Position numbers and translations under genes: made by a program
Assembly (NCBI GenBank): GCA_038325765.1
Contig: JBBQJI010000002.1
Span: 1-64,000, forward strand
DNA from: Xiheibacterium sp038325765
GTDB lineage: Bacteria; Myxococcota_A; Polyangia; Nannocystales; Nannocystaceae
Direction: 5' to 3'
DNA length: 64,000 nt
Shown: one piece after another, positions 9,208 to 16,686 of the stretch
Position numbering within the stretch: the first letter of the stretch is position 1
Layout of the letters: each line of letters starts with the position of its first letter
The notes under the pieces: generated by a model
What the model saw: the letters and a program-made list of their open reading frames with translations, nothing else
What the model was told of the DNA's origin: nothing
Databases searched by the model: none

Positions 9208-10509
9208 GTGATGTTGGCACGGACACTGCTGACATCCCCTCCGGTGACCGAATCCAACGCCTTCGTCCTTCTGTGCGCCGAAGAGGACGACCTCGCGCTG
9301 GTGCCGTGGGTCCACGCCGCGCGCCAACGCGCGCTCGCACCCGAGGTCGTGACGGGCGTGGATGTCGACGACGCGCCGCTCGTCGGTGCGCTCGGCGACA
9401 CTCGCTGCCGCCTGTTCGTCGTGCTGCGCAGCGCCAGCTTGGGCCCCGTCCGCATGCAGGCACTGGAGGCCGCCTTCGCGCGCCATCGACACCCCACGCA
9501 GCGGCTGTTCGCGCTCCGCATCGACGCCGCCACCCACCTCGCTGTCGATCGCATCGCTGCCGAGCTGGCGGGCACTTCGCGTCCGCGATCCGACCTGTCG
9601 ATGGTGATGACGATCGACGCGTTGTTCGACGAGCCCGTCGACAACGGGCCGGCGGACGGCGCCGATCTGCCGATGCGCGAGGTGCCGACCGTGCACGAGG
9701 CGCTGCGCCTGGCCGACCGCGCGGCCGAGCGCGAGGTGACGGGGCAGTTCGACGTGAGCGACGAGACCATTGCGCTGGGCGTCGCGCCTGACGAGGGGCC
9801 GGGTGCGGCGACGTCGGTCGGCGGATGGCGGCGCGCCGCCGCGTGGGTCGCCGGGCTCGGGTTGGCGATCGGGTCGGTCGGGCTCGCGGTGGCGGTGGCG
9901 AGCGGTGATGCCGGCCGTGCCGCACGGACGCCGCAGGCCGATGCCGGCGGCGGAGCGGCCGAGCAGGTGCCGCCGCCGCCGGCGAAGCGTGCCGCCGCCA
10001 TCCCCACGGAGCCGGCGCTGCGCGACGCACAGGCGGACGCGCCCGCGGGAGCGCCCGCGGGCGACGAGGTCAGCACGCGCGTGACGCCGCGTCGACGCGC
10101 GGCCGGCCGCGCAGCCCGCGTGCGCGAGGGTGCTGCGGCCTTGCCACCGGTCGACGCCACCGCGAACGCGGGCGCGCTGCCCACGGTCTCGGACGTCGAG
10201 GGCCGCACCGGTGACCGGGACGCGGCGCAGCGCGAGGACGAGCCGGTGCTCGCTCGGGTGATCGATCCGGCGGCGATCGAATCAACGCCGAAGGACCCCG
10301 CGCCGACGGGCACCGCGCCGACGGGCACCGCGCCGAAGGGCACCGCGCCGACGGGCACCGCGCCGACGGGCACCGCGCCGACGGGCACCGCGCCGAAGGA
10401 CACCGCGCCGACGGGCCCCGTCCCGAAGGACCCCGCGCCCGCGCCGAAGGACACCGCACCGCTGGGGACCGCGCCGAGCGAGCCGGCGCCCTCGCCACCC
10501 CAGCGATGA
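9208..10509 (+). CDS. Single-pass membrane protein with TIR-like N-terminus and T-A-P repeats
   Basis: A 433-residue protein. Residues 18-135 have alternating strands and helices (NAFVLLCAEEDDLALVPWV, CRLFVVLRSASLG, RLFALRID) that suggest a TIR- or flavodoxin-like fold; no catalytic residue is certain. A transmembrane helix follows at about 212-232 (AWVAGLGLAIGSVGLAVAV). The rest is Pro/Ala-rich and ends in about nine T-A-P-T/K-G/D repeats encoded by a 15-base minisatellite. The likely topology is a cytoplasmic sensor or effector head with an extended extracytoplasmic tail. Start codons GTG (9208) and ATG (9211) are adjacent. It is a lone gene between a repeat and pduO. The function is unknown; the TIR-like call is low confidence. 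Confidence 0.65.
   Translation: MMLARTLLTSPPVTESNAFVLLCAEEDDLALVPWVHAARQRALAPEVVTGVDVDDAPLVGALGDTRCRLFVVLRSASLGPVRMQALEAAFARHRHPTQRLFALRIDAATHLAVDRIAAELAGTSRPRSDLSMVMTIDALFDEPVDNGPADGADLPMREVPTVHEALRLADRAAEREVTGQFDVSDETIALGVAPDEGPGAATSVGGWRRAAAWVAGLGLAIGSVGLAVAVASGDAGRAARTPQADAGGGAAEQVPPPPAKRAAAIPTEPALRDAQADAPAGAPAGDEVSTRVTPRRRAAGRAARVREGAAALPPVDATANAGALPTVSDVEGRTGDRDAAQREDEPVLARVIDPAAIESTPKDPAPTGTAPTGTAPKGTAPTGTAPTGTAPTGTAPKDTAPTGPVPKDPAPAPKDTAPLGTAPSEPAPSPPQR
10298..10440 (+). repeat. Coding 15-base minisatellite
   Basis: About nine in-frame copies of a unit close to ACGGGCACCGCGCCG encode T-G-T-A-P units, with AAG-GAC/GGC variants in some. Period 15 keeps the frame, so copy-number change would only lengthen or shorten the tail of the membrane protein. 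Confidence 0.85.
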
Positions 10510-10549
10510 TCCGCCCCGGCGGGGCTGTCCGCGGGCCCGTCCGCTGGGG

Positions 10550-10555
10550 TAGCGT
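10550..10555 (+). promoter_or_regulatory. -10-like hexamer TAGCGT before pduO
   Basis: TAGCGT lies 9 bases before the ATG of pduO, and the spacer CCCCCGGCC has no Shine-Dalgarno. A transcript from here would start at or next to the ATG. Confidence 0.5.
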
Positions 10556-10564
10556 CCCCCGGCC

Positions 10565-11155
10565 ATGGTCTACATCTCCAAGGTCTACACGCGCTCCGGT
10601 GACGACGGCGGCACCATGCTCGCGACCGGCGATCGCGTCGGCAAGGATCACCAACGCATCCGCAGCTACGGCGACATCGACGAGCTCAACTGCGTGGTCG
10701 GCATGCTGCGGATCGAGCTCAGTCGGACGGTGGGGCAGTACCCGGGCTTCGGCACCAAGGTCGATGGCGAGCTCGGGCGCATCCAACACGAGCTGTTCAA
10801 CCTCGGCGCCGAGCTGGCGACACCGATGCCCGAGGGCCAGACGCCGAAGCTCGCTGTGCACGACCACCACGTCGAGCGCCTCGAGGGCGAGATCGACAGC
10901 CACAACGAGGCCCTCGAGCCCCTGCACAGCTTCGTGCTGCCTGGCGGTGGCGCCTGCGCGGCGGTGTGCCATCTCGCGCGCACCGTGTGCCGCCGGGCCG
11001 AGCGCGAGCTCGTGGCGCTGTCGCGGACCGAGACGGTGCGCCCCGCGGCGATGCACTACGTCAACCGCCTCTCCGACTACCTGTTCGTGCTGTCGCGATC
11101 GATCACGCACACCTTCGGCGAATCCGAGATCCTGTGGGATCCCAGCTCGGTGTGA
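10565..11155 (+). CDS. pduO: PduO-type ATP:cob(I)alamin adenosyltransferase
   Basis: A 196-residue enzyme that transfers the adenosyl group of ATP to cob(I)alamin to make adenosylcobalamin, the cofactor of methylmalonyl-CoA mutase and related enzymes. The family signatures are all present: VYTRSGDDGGT (residues 7-17, ATP loop), YGDIDELN, FNLGAELATP, FVLPGGGACAAVCHLARTVCRRAERE and YVNRLSDYLFVLSR. The length is normal. It appears to be transcribed singly, with a -10-like TAGCGT 9 bases before the ATG. It shows that the organism handles B12, which fits the cobalamin riboswitch 6 kb upstream, but pduO itself has no riboswitch. Confidence 0.93.
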   Translation: MVYISKVYTRSGDDGGTMLATGDRVGKDHQRIRSYGDIDELNCVVGMLRIELSRTVGQYPGFGTKVDGELGRIQHELFNLGAELATPMPEGQTPKLAVHDHHVERLEGEIDSHNEALEPLHSFVLPGGGACAAVCHLARTVCRRAERELVALSRTETVRPAAMHYVNRLSDYLFVLSRSITHTFGESEILWDPSSV

Positions 11156-11205
11156 GCACCCCGAAGCGCCGCGACCAAGCGCCGCGATAGAGACTTGCGA
11201 TCGCG

Positions 11206-11430
11206 ATGAAGAAGTACCGCTACGAGTTTCCGCCTCTCGAGCCCCACTTCGTGGAGTCGCCGACCGCGGACGCCGTGATCCGCTACGTCAAGCGCACGTA
11301 CCCGCACAACTACGACGAGGTCGTGCCGACGCTCGTCGAGATCCCGCGGTGGCCCGAGTTCTGGATCGTGCTCGACGAGGCCGGTCGCGCCCTACCCCGC
11401 GGCGGCGCCGGACCCCGCACGGCGGACTGA
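11206..11430 (+). CDS. Small protein of unknown function
   Basis: A 74-residue protein. Residues 1-60 look like a real small domain (KKYRYEFPPLEPHF, DAVIRYVKRTYPHNYDEVVP, PRWPEFWIVLDEAGRALP), with aromatic residues at regular spacing; the last 12 residues are Gly/Arg/Ala-rich. The stop codon is the start of the repeat element, so the present C-terminus may have been created by insertion of the repeat into a longer gene. A -10-like TAGAGA lies 12 bases before the ATG. I do not recognise the family. Confidence 0.5.
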   Translation: MKKYRYEFPPLEPHFVESPTADAVIRYVKRTYPHNYDEVVPTLVEIPRWPEFWIVLDEAGRALPRGGAGPRTAD

Positions 11431-11599
11431 GAGAGCGCCAGCGAACGGGAGGGGGAAGGTTCCGCCGGGCTTTGCCCGGTGGAAGGGGGACCGGGCCGGT
11501 CCCCCAGAAGGCCTGAGCGACAGCGAATGGCAGGGGGAAGGTTCCGCCGGGCTTTGCCCGGTGGAAGGGGGACCGGGCCGGTCCCCCAGAAGGCCTGAG
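11427..11599 (+). repeat. Two tandem copies of the stop-codon-associated repeat
   Basis: The first copy starts CTGAGAGAGCGCCAGCGAACGGG on the stop of the small gene (TGA at 11428-11430); the second starts at 11517. Both have the two hairpins, with a TTT loop in the first, and both end AGAAGGCCTGAG. The second copy is nearly identical to the copies at 1-162. Confidence 0.92.
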
Positions 11600-11616
11600 C
11601 CGCGAACGCCAGACCG

Positions 11617-12441
11617 TCACCGCCACGGCGAGGCGTCGCAACCGCAGCGCAGCAGCAGCGCCTCGATCGCGCGGCGGGCCTCGTCGTCGAGGCCGAGGCT
11701 GGTCTGGTTCACGTACAGCGCGATGTGTTGGGCGACGACGTCATCGCCGAGCTCGGCGGCGTGCTCGCGAACGAACCCGCGGCTGGGCGCAGGATCGTCG
11801 AAGGCGAACGCGACCGAGCGTCCGATCGCAGCCTCGATCGCGGACGCCGTCGCACCGGGCAGGCTGCGCCGCGCCACGATGACCCCGAGCGGCACGGGCA
11901 GCCCCGTGTCGGCCTCCCAGCGCTCGCCCAGATCCGCCAGGCAGTGCAGCCCCTGGGCGCCGTAGGTGAAGCGGCCCTCGTGGATGACCAGGCCGGCGTC
12001 CACGTCGCCCGCCACCGTCGCGGGCATCACCTGATCGAAGCGCATCGGCACCGGCACGCACCCCGGCGCGAAGGCCTGCAGCAGCCGCCACGCGGTAGTG
12101 CGGAGCCCCGGCACTGCGACCTTCCGCGATGCGAGCGCATGAAGGCCGGTGATGTCGTCGCGATCGGCACGGCGCACGACCAGCGGCCCGCAGCCGCGGC
12201 CCAGCGCCGCACCGGTGCCGAGCACCGCATACTCGGCGATCGCCTCGGGCAGCGCGCCGACGCTCAGCTTGGTGACGTCGAGCCGCGCCGCAGAATCGGC
12301 GCCGCACGCCCGCTCGTTGAGCGCCTCGATGTCCTCGATCACGGGCGTCACCGCCGGCACGTCGGCGAGCCTGCCGTGCACCCATGCGTCGAACATGAAG
12401 GTGTCGTTGGGACAGCTCGAAAACCCCAGATGCAGTGTCAT
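11617..12441 (-). CDS. mqnD: 1,4-dihydroxy-6-naphthoate synthase (futalosine pathway)
   Basis: A 274-residue periplasmic-binding-protein-fold enzyme that converts cyclic dehypoxanthine futalosine to 1,4-dihydroxy-6-naphthoate for menaquinone synthesis. The N-terminus LHLGFSSCPNDTFMFDAW is diagnostic of MqnD, followed by VIEDIEALNERA, LDVTKLSVGALPEAIAEYAV, LGTGAALGRGCGPLVV and VDAGLVIHEGRFTY. An open frame continues upstream, but the ATG at 12441 gives the proper family N-terminus and sits 4 bases after the mqnB stop. mqnB-mqnD form an operon. Menaquinone is the expected electron acceptor for the complex I encoded at 24.4-31.7 kb. Confidence 0.92.
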   Translation of the reverse strand: MTLHLGFSSCPNDTFMFDAWVHGRLADVPAVTPVIEDIEALNERACGADSAARLDVTKLSVGALPEAIAEYAVLGTGAALGRGCGPLVVRRADRDDITGLHALASRKVAVPGLRTTAWRLLQAFAPGCVPVPMRFDQVMPATVAGDVDAGLVIHEGRFTYGAQGLHCLADLGERWEADTGLPVPLGVIVARRSLPGATASAIEAAIGRSVAFAFDDPAPSRGFVREHAAELGDDVVAQHIALYVNQTSLGLDDEARRAIEALLLRCGCDASPWR

Positions 12442-12445
12442 CGCC

Positions 12446-13105
12446 TCACCACCCCGCAGCGCGCAGCGCGGCCTCTGCCCGGCCCAGGGCCACCAACGCG
12501 GCCGGCAGATCCCACTGTGCCCGATCCCTGTCGCCGGTGAAATTGCTGACGGTGCGGATGCCGATCCATGGCACGCCCAGCGCCGCGCAGACATAGGCGA
12601 CGGCGGCGCCCTCCATCGTCTCGATCACCGCGCCCGGATGGCGCAGCGTCCGCTCGGCGGCGAGCGCATCGGTCCCCGAGCACGTCGACACGGTGGCGCC
12701 GGCGACGATCGGGGCGCCGAGCACCGACGCGGCGGCGCGGACCCGCGCGGGATCGGCGAGCAGCGGTGGCGTTGCGGCCAGCCCCAGCGCCGCGAGATCG
12801 AGGAAGCCGCCGGGGTGCGCGACGCCCTCGTCCGCCAAGGTGTCCTTTTCGACCACGCAAACGCTGCCGATCCCCAGCGATCCGCCGCGATGGGCACCGC
12901 AGACGCCGATCGAGATCACCAGGGCGACGTCGCCGCGGCAGAGCGCGCGACCGATCGCGTGCGTGGCCGCGACCTTGCCGACGCCGGTGCCGAGCAGGCG
13001 TGCCGCGTGCTCGCCCGCTGGCCAGAGACGCGCGAGCGCCTCGCCCTCGGCGGGGGCGGCATACGCCCACAGCGTGTGCTCCGGTGCCAGAATGCGCCCA
13101 GGCAT
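12446..13105 (-). CDS. mqnB: Futalosine hydrolase
   Basis: A 219-residue member of the nucleoside phosphorylase fold that cleaves hypoxanthine from futalosine, one step before the MqnC/MqnD reactions. Seen are LLGTGVGKVAATHAIGRA, ISIGVCGAHRGGSLGIGSVC, VSTCSGTDALAAE, and the purine-site region IETMEGAAVAYVCAALGVPW followed by RTVSNFTGDRDRAQW. The ATG at 13105 (MPGRILAPEHTLWAYA) aligns with the usual start of the family. An in-frame ATG at 13165 is possible and would sit 12 bases after a -10-like TAGAAG. It is divergent from the prenyl-phosphate gene. Confidence 0.88.
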   Translation of the reverse strand: MPGRILAPEHTLWAYAAPAEGEALARLWPAGEHAARLLGTGVGKVAATHAIGRALCRGDVALVISIGVCGAHRGGSLGIGSVCVVEKDTLADEGVAHPGGFLDLAALGLAATPPLLADPARVRAAASVLGAPIVAGATVSTCSGTDALAAERTLRHPGAVIETMEGAAVAYVCAALGVPWIGIRTVSNFTGDRDRAQWDLPAALVALGRAEAALRAAGW

Positions 13106-13185
13106 ACGCCAACCCGGGCGGCCTCGCCACCGCCACTTGCGGGCGTGCGCGCGCGCCTGGCCCATGCCATATTCCCACTTCTACC

Positions 13186-14055
13186 GTGGTCGTTGCGCTT
13201 ATCAAGACCCTCAGGCCGCGCCAGTGGGTCAAGAACCTGTTCGTCGCCGTCCCGCTCTTCTTTGCCTTGCGGTTGTTCGATCCCGTGGCGGTGACCCGCA
13301 CCGCGATCGGCGTGGCGTTGTTCTGCCTGATCTCGGGCTGCGTCTACGTGCTCAACGACATCGTCGATGCGCCCCAGGATCGGCTGCATCCGAAGAAGCG
13401 CAGCCGTCCGATCGCGTCGGGTGCCCTGCCGGTGGGCGTCGCCAAGACGTTCTTGGTGATCGCCGTGCCGGCGTGCGCGACCGCGGCGTTCTTGCTGTCG
13501 CCGCAGTACGCCGCGGTGCTCTGCGGCTACTTCGTGCTCAACATCGCGTACAGCTTCCGGCTCAAGAAGATCGCCTATCTCGACGTCCTGTCGATCGCGA
13601 CGTTCTTCATCCTGCGTGTGCTCGCCGGCGCCTTCGCCACCGATGTGACGGCGTCACGGTGGCTGCTCGCGTGCACGTTCTTGCTCGCGATGTTCCTCGG
13701 GTTCGGCAAGCGCGCCCACGAGCTCGCCGGCAGCGCCCAGGCCGACCAGCAACGCGCCGCGCTGGCCAGCTACGATCTCGCCAGCTTGCGGGTGATCATG
13801 GTCGTGCTCGCGGCGCTGGTCGTCATCGTGTACGCCCTGTACACGCAGAGCCCGAGCACGGTGGCCACCTTCGGCACCGACGCCCTCATCTGGACGGTGC
13901 CGTTCCCCCTGCTGGGCATCGCGCGGTTCATCCACCTCGCGATCACGCGGCACGAGGCCGAGAGCCCGACCGAAGAGATGCTGCGCGATCCCCTGTTCTT
14001 GCTGAACTGCCTGGTCTACCTCGGCGTGACCGGCGCCATCTTGTACTTGACGTGA
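13186..14055 (+). CDS. UbiA-family decaprenyl-phosphate phosphoribosyltransferase-like protein
   Basis: A 289-residue integral membrane enzyme of the UbiA superfamily. The N-terminus IKTLRPRQWVKNLFVAVPLF and the first metal-binding motif NDIVDAPQDRLHPKKRSRPI are those of 5-phosphoribosyl-1-phosphate:decaprenyl-phosphate transferase, known from mycobacteria as the first step to decaprenyl-phosphoryl arabinose. About eight helices; a second polar loop is present (FGKRAHELAGSAQADQQRAA). The GTG at 13186 is the start consistent with the family, and a -10-like TATTCC lies 10 bases before it. The next genes of the arabinose route (DprE1/DprE2) are not in the window, so the sugar product here is uncertain. 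Confidence 0.8.
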   Translation: MVVALIKTLRPRQWVKNLFVAVPLFFALRLFDPVAVTRTAIGVALFCLISGCVYVLNDIVDAPQDRLHPKKRSRPIASGALPVGVAKTFLVIAVPACATAAFLLSPQYAAVLCGYFVLNIAYSFRLKKIAYLDVLSIATFFILRVLAGAFATDVTASRWLLACTFLLAMFLGFGKRAHELAGSAQADQQRAALASYDLASLRVIMVVLAALVVIVYALYTQSPSTVATFGTDALIWTVPFPLLGIARFIHLAITRHEAESPTEEMLRDPLFLLNCLVYLGVTGAILYLT

Positions 14056-14132
14056 GGGAAGCTGGGCCCCAGCGCCCTCCGCTATGGTTATTACGCTTGC
14101 TTTAAGACTAGTGGTCGCCGCATATAGCCCCC

Positions 14133-15590
14133 ATGCCCGCGCCCGAAGGTCGTACCGACCCCGCCAGCCTCCGCGATTTCCTGGAGATCCGTTACGAGGA
14201 ACTCGAGGAGATGAACCTCGAGGCCAAGCGGCAGCGGCTCGAGCGCACCCCGGTCGACAAGGTCCGGGAGCAGCGGATCAAGTACCTGACCGACGAGAAG
14301 CGGATCAAGGCCGTGACCGTGTGCTTCGCCGACCTCGAGGGCCGGCTGCACATGCTCGACTACGACAAGAAGTTCCTCCTGCGTTCGGCCGACAACCTCA
14401 CCTTCGACGGCTCGTCGATCCGCGGGTTCTCGGCGCAGCACGAGTCCGATCTGCGGCTGTCGATCGACTGGCCCGCGTTCTGGTGGATGCCGGCCGATGT
14501 GTTCGGCCCCGGCAAGGTGCTGGTGTTCGCCGACGCGCTCGCGCAAGACGGGACCCCCTACCCCGCCGACCTACGATCGCGGCTCAAGCACTACACCGCT
14601 GATCTCTTCGCCAAGCGCCAGATCACCGCGAACGTGGCGATGGAGATCGAGGGTTTCTTGTTCCGCGGCCGCGATGCCGAGCAGCACTACCCCGAGCGCG
14701 ATCAGTTCGAGTTCATCTCGACCGGCGGCTACTACCACTCGCTGCCAGGCGATGACCTGCGCCGGTTCATCGACGCCGCCGCCGAAGCCCAACGCGCGAT
14801 GGGCTTCGCCAACGAGAAGGACCACCCCGAGGTCGCGCCGTCGCAGTTCGAGATGAACTACAGCTACGCCGAGGCCTGCGTCGCCGCCGATCAGGTGCTG
14901 CTGTACAAGCTGCTCTGCCGCCAGGTCGCGCAGAACTTCGGCATGACGGCGAGCTTTTTGCCCAAGCCGGTCACCGGTGTCAACGGCAGCGGCATGCACA
15001 CCAACATGTCGTTGTCCCAGGACGGCAAGAACACGTTCTGGGACAAGGACGGCGACAGCGGCCTGTCGGCGTCCGGCTGGGACTTCGTCGACCGCCTGCT
15101 CAACAGCGCGAGCGACATGTGCCTGGTGCTCAACGCGAGCGTCAACGCCTACCGCCGCCTCGATCCGCACTACGAGGCACCCAACCAGATCAAGGCATCG
15201 GCCAGTGACCGCGGCTCGATGGTGCGCATCCCGATCGGCAACGAGCGATCGGCCCGCATCGAGGTGCGCTCGGTCGGCCCCGACGCCAACCCGTACATGG
15301 CCGTGTACACCCTGCTGCGCACCGGTCTCGAGGGTTCACAGTCCGACCCCGATCCCAACAAGCGCTCGCGCACCCGCTTTTTGCCCGACAACATCCACGA
15401 CGCGCTGCGCCTGTTCAAGGGCAGCCGCACCATCGCCGAGTTCCTCGGCGAGGCGGTGCAGAGCCGCTTCGCCGAGGTCAAGCTGGCGTCGGCCGAGCGC
15501 TGCCCCAAGGCGCTGGGCTCGCTCATCAAGCGCGCCGAGGTGCAGTTCCACCACGAGGTCACCAACCAGTTCCTGTGGAACCGGTTCTGA
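14133..15590 (+). CDS. Glutamine synthetase family protein
   Basis: A 485-residue enzyme of the glutamine synthetase type I fold, which makes glutamine or a gamma-glutamyl amide from glutamate and ATP. Motifs: DGSSIRGFS (92-100), the metal glutamates in MEIEGF (170-175), EVAPSQFEMNY, KPVTGVNGSGMHTN (278-291), RIPIGNERSARIEVRSVGP and NPYMAVY. It has about 45 extra helical N-terminal residues. The adenylylation site around NLYDLPP of classical GlnA is absent (LPDNIHDALRLF is there instead), so it is not under GlnE control of the usual type. It may be the main GlnA or a gamma-glutamylamine ligase-like paralogue. AT-rich DNA (TTATTACGCTTGCTTTAAGACTAG) lies just upstream. It ends beside a truncated lspA. 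Confidence 0.85.
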   Translation: MPAPEGRTDPASLRDFLEIRYEELEEMNLEAKRQRLERTPVDKVREQRIKYLTDEKRIKAVTVCFADLEGRLHMLDYDKKFLLRSADNLTFDGSSIRGFSAQHESDLRLSIDWPAFWWMPADVFGPGKVLVFADALAQDGTPYPADLRSRLKHYTADLFAKRQITANVAMEIEGFLFRGRDAEQHYPERDQFEFISTGGYYHSLPGDDLRRFIDAAAEAQRAMGFANEKDHPEVAPSQFEMNYSYAEACVAADQVLLYKLLCRQVAQNFGMTASFLPKPVTGVNGSGMHTNMSLSQDGKNTFWDKDGDSGLSASGWDFVDRLLNSASDMCLVLNASVNAYRRLDPHYEAPNQIKASASDRGSMVRIPIGNERSARIEVRSVGPDANPYMAVYTLLRTGLEGSQSDPDPNKRSRTRFLPDNIHDALRLFKGSRTIAEFLGEAVQSRFAEVKLASAERCPKALGSLIKRAEVQFHHEVTNQFLWNRF

Positions 15591-15815
15591 GCCCGCTTCA
15601 TCGCGCCCCGCCTCGGCAACCTCCACGATCCGCTCTTCTGCGCGATGCCGATGTTCGATCGCACCGTACGGCATGGCGTCGTCGATTTCATCGTCGTCTT
15701 CTATTCGCCGCAGCGGCGCTGGCCCGCGTTCAACATCGCCGACGCGCTGCTCGTGGTCGGCATGGTGCTGCTGACGATGGCCCTGTGGCGCCTGCGTCCG
15801 TCGGGGGCATCCTGA
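15591..15815 (+). pseudogene. C-terminal remnant of a second lspA (signal peptidase II)
   Basis: Directly after the glutamine synthetase stop, and in the same frame, about 67 residues can be read that match the C-terminal half of LspA: LGNLHDPL, HGVVDFIVVFY, WPAFNIADALLVVG. They align with the intact LspA at 16687 (MGNLHDRL, YGVVDFIKIFY, WPTFNVADIALVAG) and keep both catalytic-aspartate motifs. The N-terminal helices are missing, and there is no start codon before the first motif. The TGA stop overlaps the ATG of lgt (TGATG), the sort of coupling expected of a once intact lspA-lgt operon. It looks like a deletion junction in which glnA replaced the front of the gene. Confidence 0.8.
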
Positions 15816-16669
15816 TGCATCCCGTGCTGTTCGAGTTGCCCTGGGGCGGCCACGCCAACGCCTACGGCACGCTCATCCTCATCGGTACCGCGGTGACCAT
15901 TCCAGGGCTGTGGTGGGACGCGCGGCGACGCGGCATCGGCGGTACCGATCTGCTGTCGTTCGTCGTGGACTTCTATCTCGCGATCGCGCTGGGTGCCTAC
16001 GTCGGCGGTCGCGTGTTCCACGTGCTCACCGTGCCATCGGAGTACCTCGCCGATCCCATCCGGGTGTTCGCCGCCGATGGCACCGGCTTCGTGTTCTTCG
16101 GGTCGCTGGCCGCGATCGTGGCGTGCTGGGCGTGGATCGCCCGCCGCCACCGCACCGAGTTCTCCGGGCTGTGCGATCTGGCCGCGACGTGGATGGCCCT
16201 GGGCCACGGCTTCGGCCGGCTCGGTTGCTACTTCGCCGGCTGCTGCTGGGGCGCACCGACCGACTCCGCGCTGGGCGTGGTGTTCGGCCCCGACTCGATC
16301 GTCGCCCTGGTCGCGGGTGCACCGATGATCGACAGCCACACCGTGCCGCTGCTGCCGGTGCAGATGATGGAGGCGGCGGGGCTCTTCGCGCTGGCCGCGG
16401 TGCTCATCGCGCTTCGGGTCCGCCGCGGACCCGAAACCCCCTGGCGCCAGACGGCGCGCTACGCCCTCGGCTATGGCGCGCTGCGCTGCGTGATGGAGAC
16501 CATGCGTGGCGACGACAGCCGGGGATTCCTCGTCGAGATCCCCGGCGGCACTGTGGCCGAGTTGCTCGGCATGGCGCCGTCGCAGCCGCTGGGGCTGACG
16601 TTCTCGCAGATCGTCGCGCTCGGGCTCGTGGTGGCGGGTGCGCTCGCGCTGCGCCGCCTGCCGCCATAG
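15815..16669 (+). CDS. lgt: Prolipoprotein diacylglyceryl transferase
   Basis: A 284-residue inner-membrane enzyme that moves diacylglycerol from phosphatidylglycerol to the lipobox cysteine of prelipoproteins. About seven helices; the signature lies in GHGFGRLGCYFAGCCWG (essential arginine and the Lgt motif), with YVGGRVFHVLTVP before it, VPLLPVQMMEA after it and RGDDSRGF in the late loop. The ATG overlaps the stop of the lspA remnant (TGATG) and no separate -10 is visible, so expression probably depends on read-through from glnA. pgsA, which makes its lipid donor, lies nearby on the other strand. Confidence 0.92.
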   Translation: MHPVLFELPWGGHANAYGTLILIGTAVTIPGLWWDARRRGIGGTDLLSFVVDFYLAIALGAYVGGRVFHVLTVPSEYLADPIRVFAADGTGFVFFGSLAAIVACWAWIARRHRTEFSGLCDLAATWMALGHGFGRLGCYFAGCCWGAPTDSALGVVFGPDSIVALVAGAPMIDSHTVPLLPVQMMEAAGLFALAAVLIALRVRRGPETPWRQTARYALGYGALRCVMETMRGDDSRGFLVEIPGGTVAELLGMAPSQPLGLTFSQIVALGLVVAGALALRRLPP

Positions 16670-16671
16670 GC

Positions 16672-16677
16672 TATGCT
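16672..16677 (+). promoter_or_regulatory. -10-like hexamer TATGCT before lspA
   Basis: TATGCT begins 3 bases after the lgt stop and ends 9 bases before the ATG of lspA, with no Shine-Dalgarno between. The same hexamer stands before two genes at 57.5-57.6 kb. Confidence 0.5.
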
Positions 16678-16686
16678 CCGCGCGGC

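Noticed and set aside
10298..10440. T-A-P-T-G repeats as an LPxTG-type sorting signal
   Set aside because: They are tandem minisatellite units with no following hydrophobic helix and charged tail, so sortase recognition is not supported.
14083..14132. Normal -35/-10 promoter for the glutamine-synthetase gene
   Set aside because: The DNA is AT-rich, but TTGCTT and TATAGC are 20 bases apart and the latter ends 4 bases before the ATG, so I could not choose a site and did not list one.
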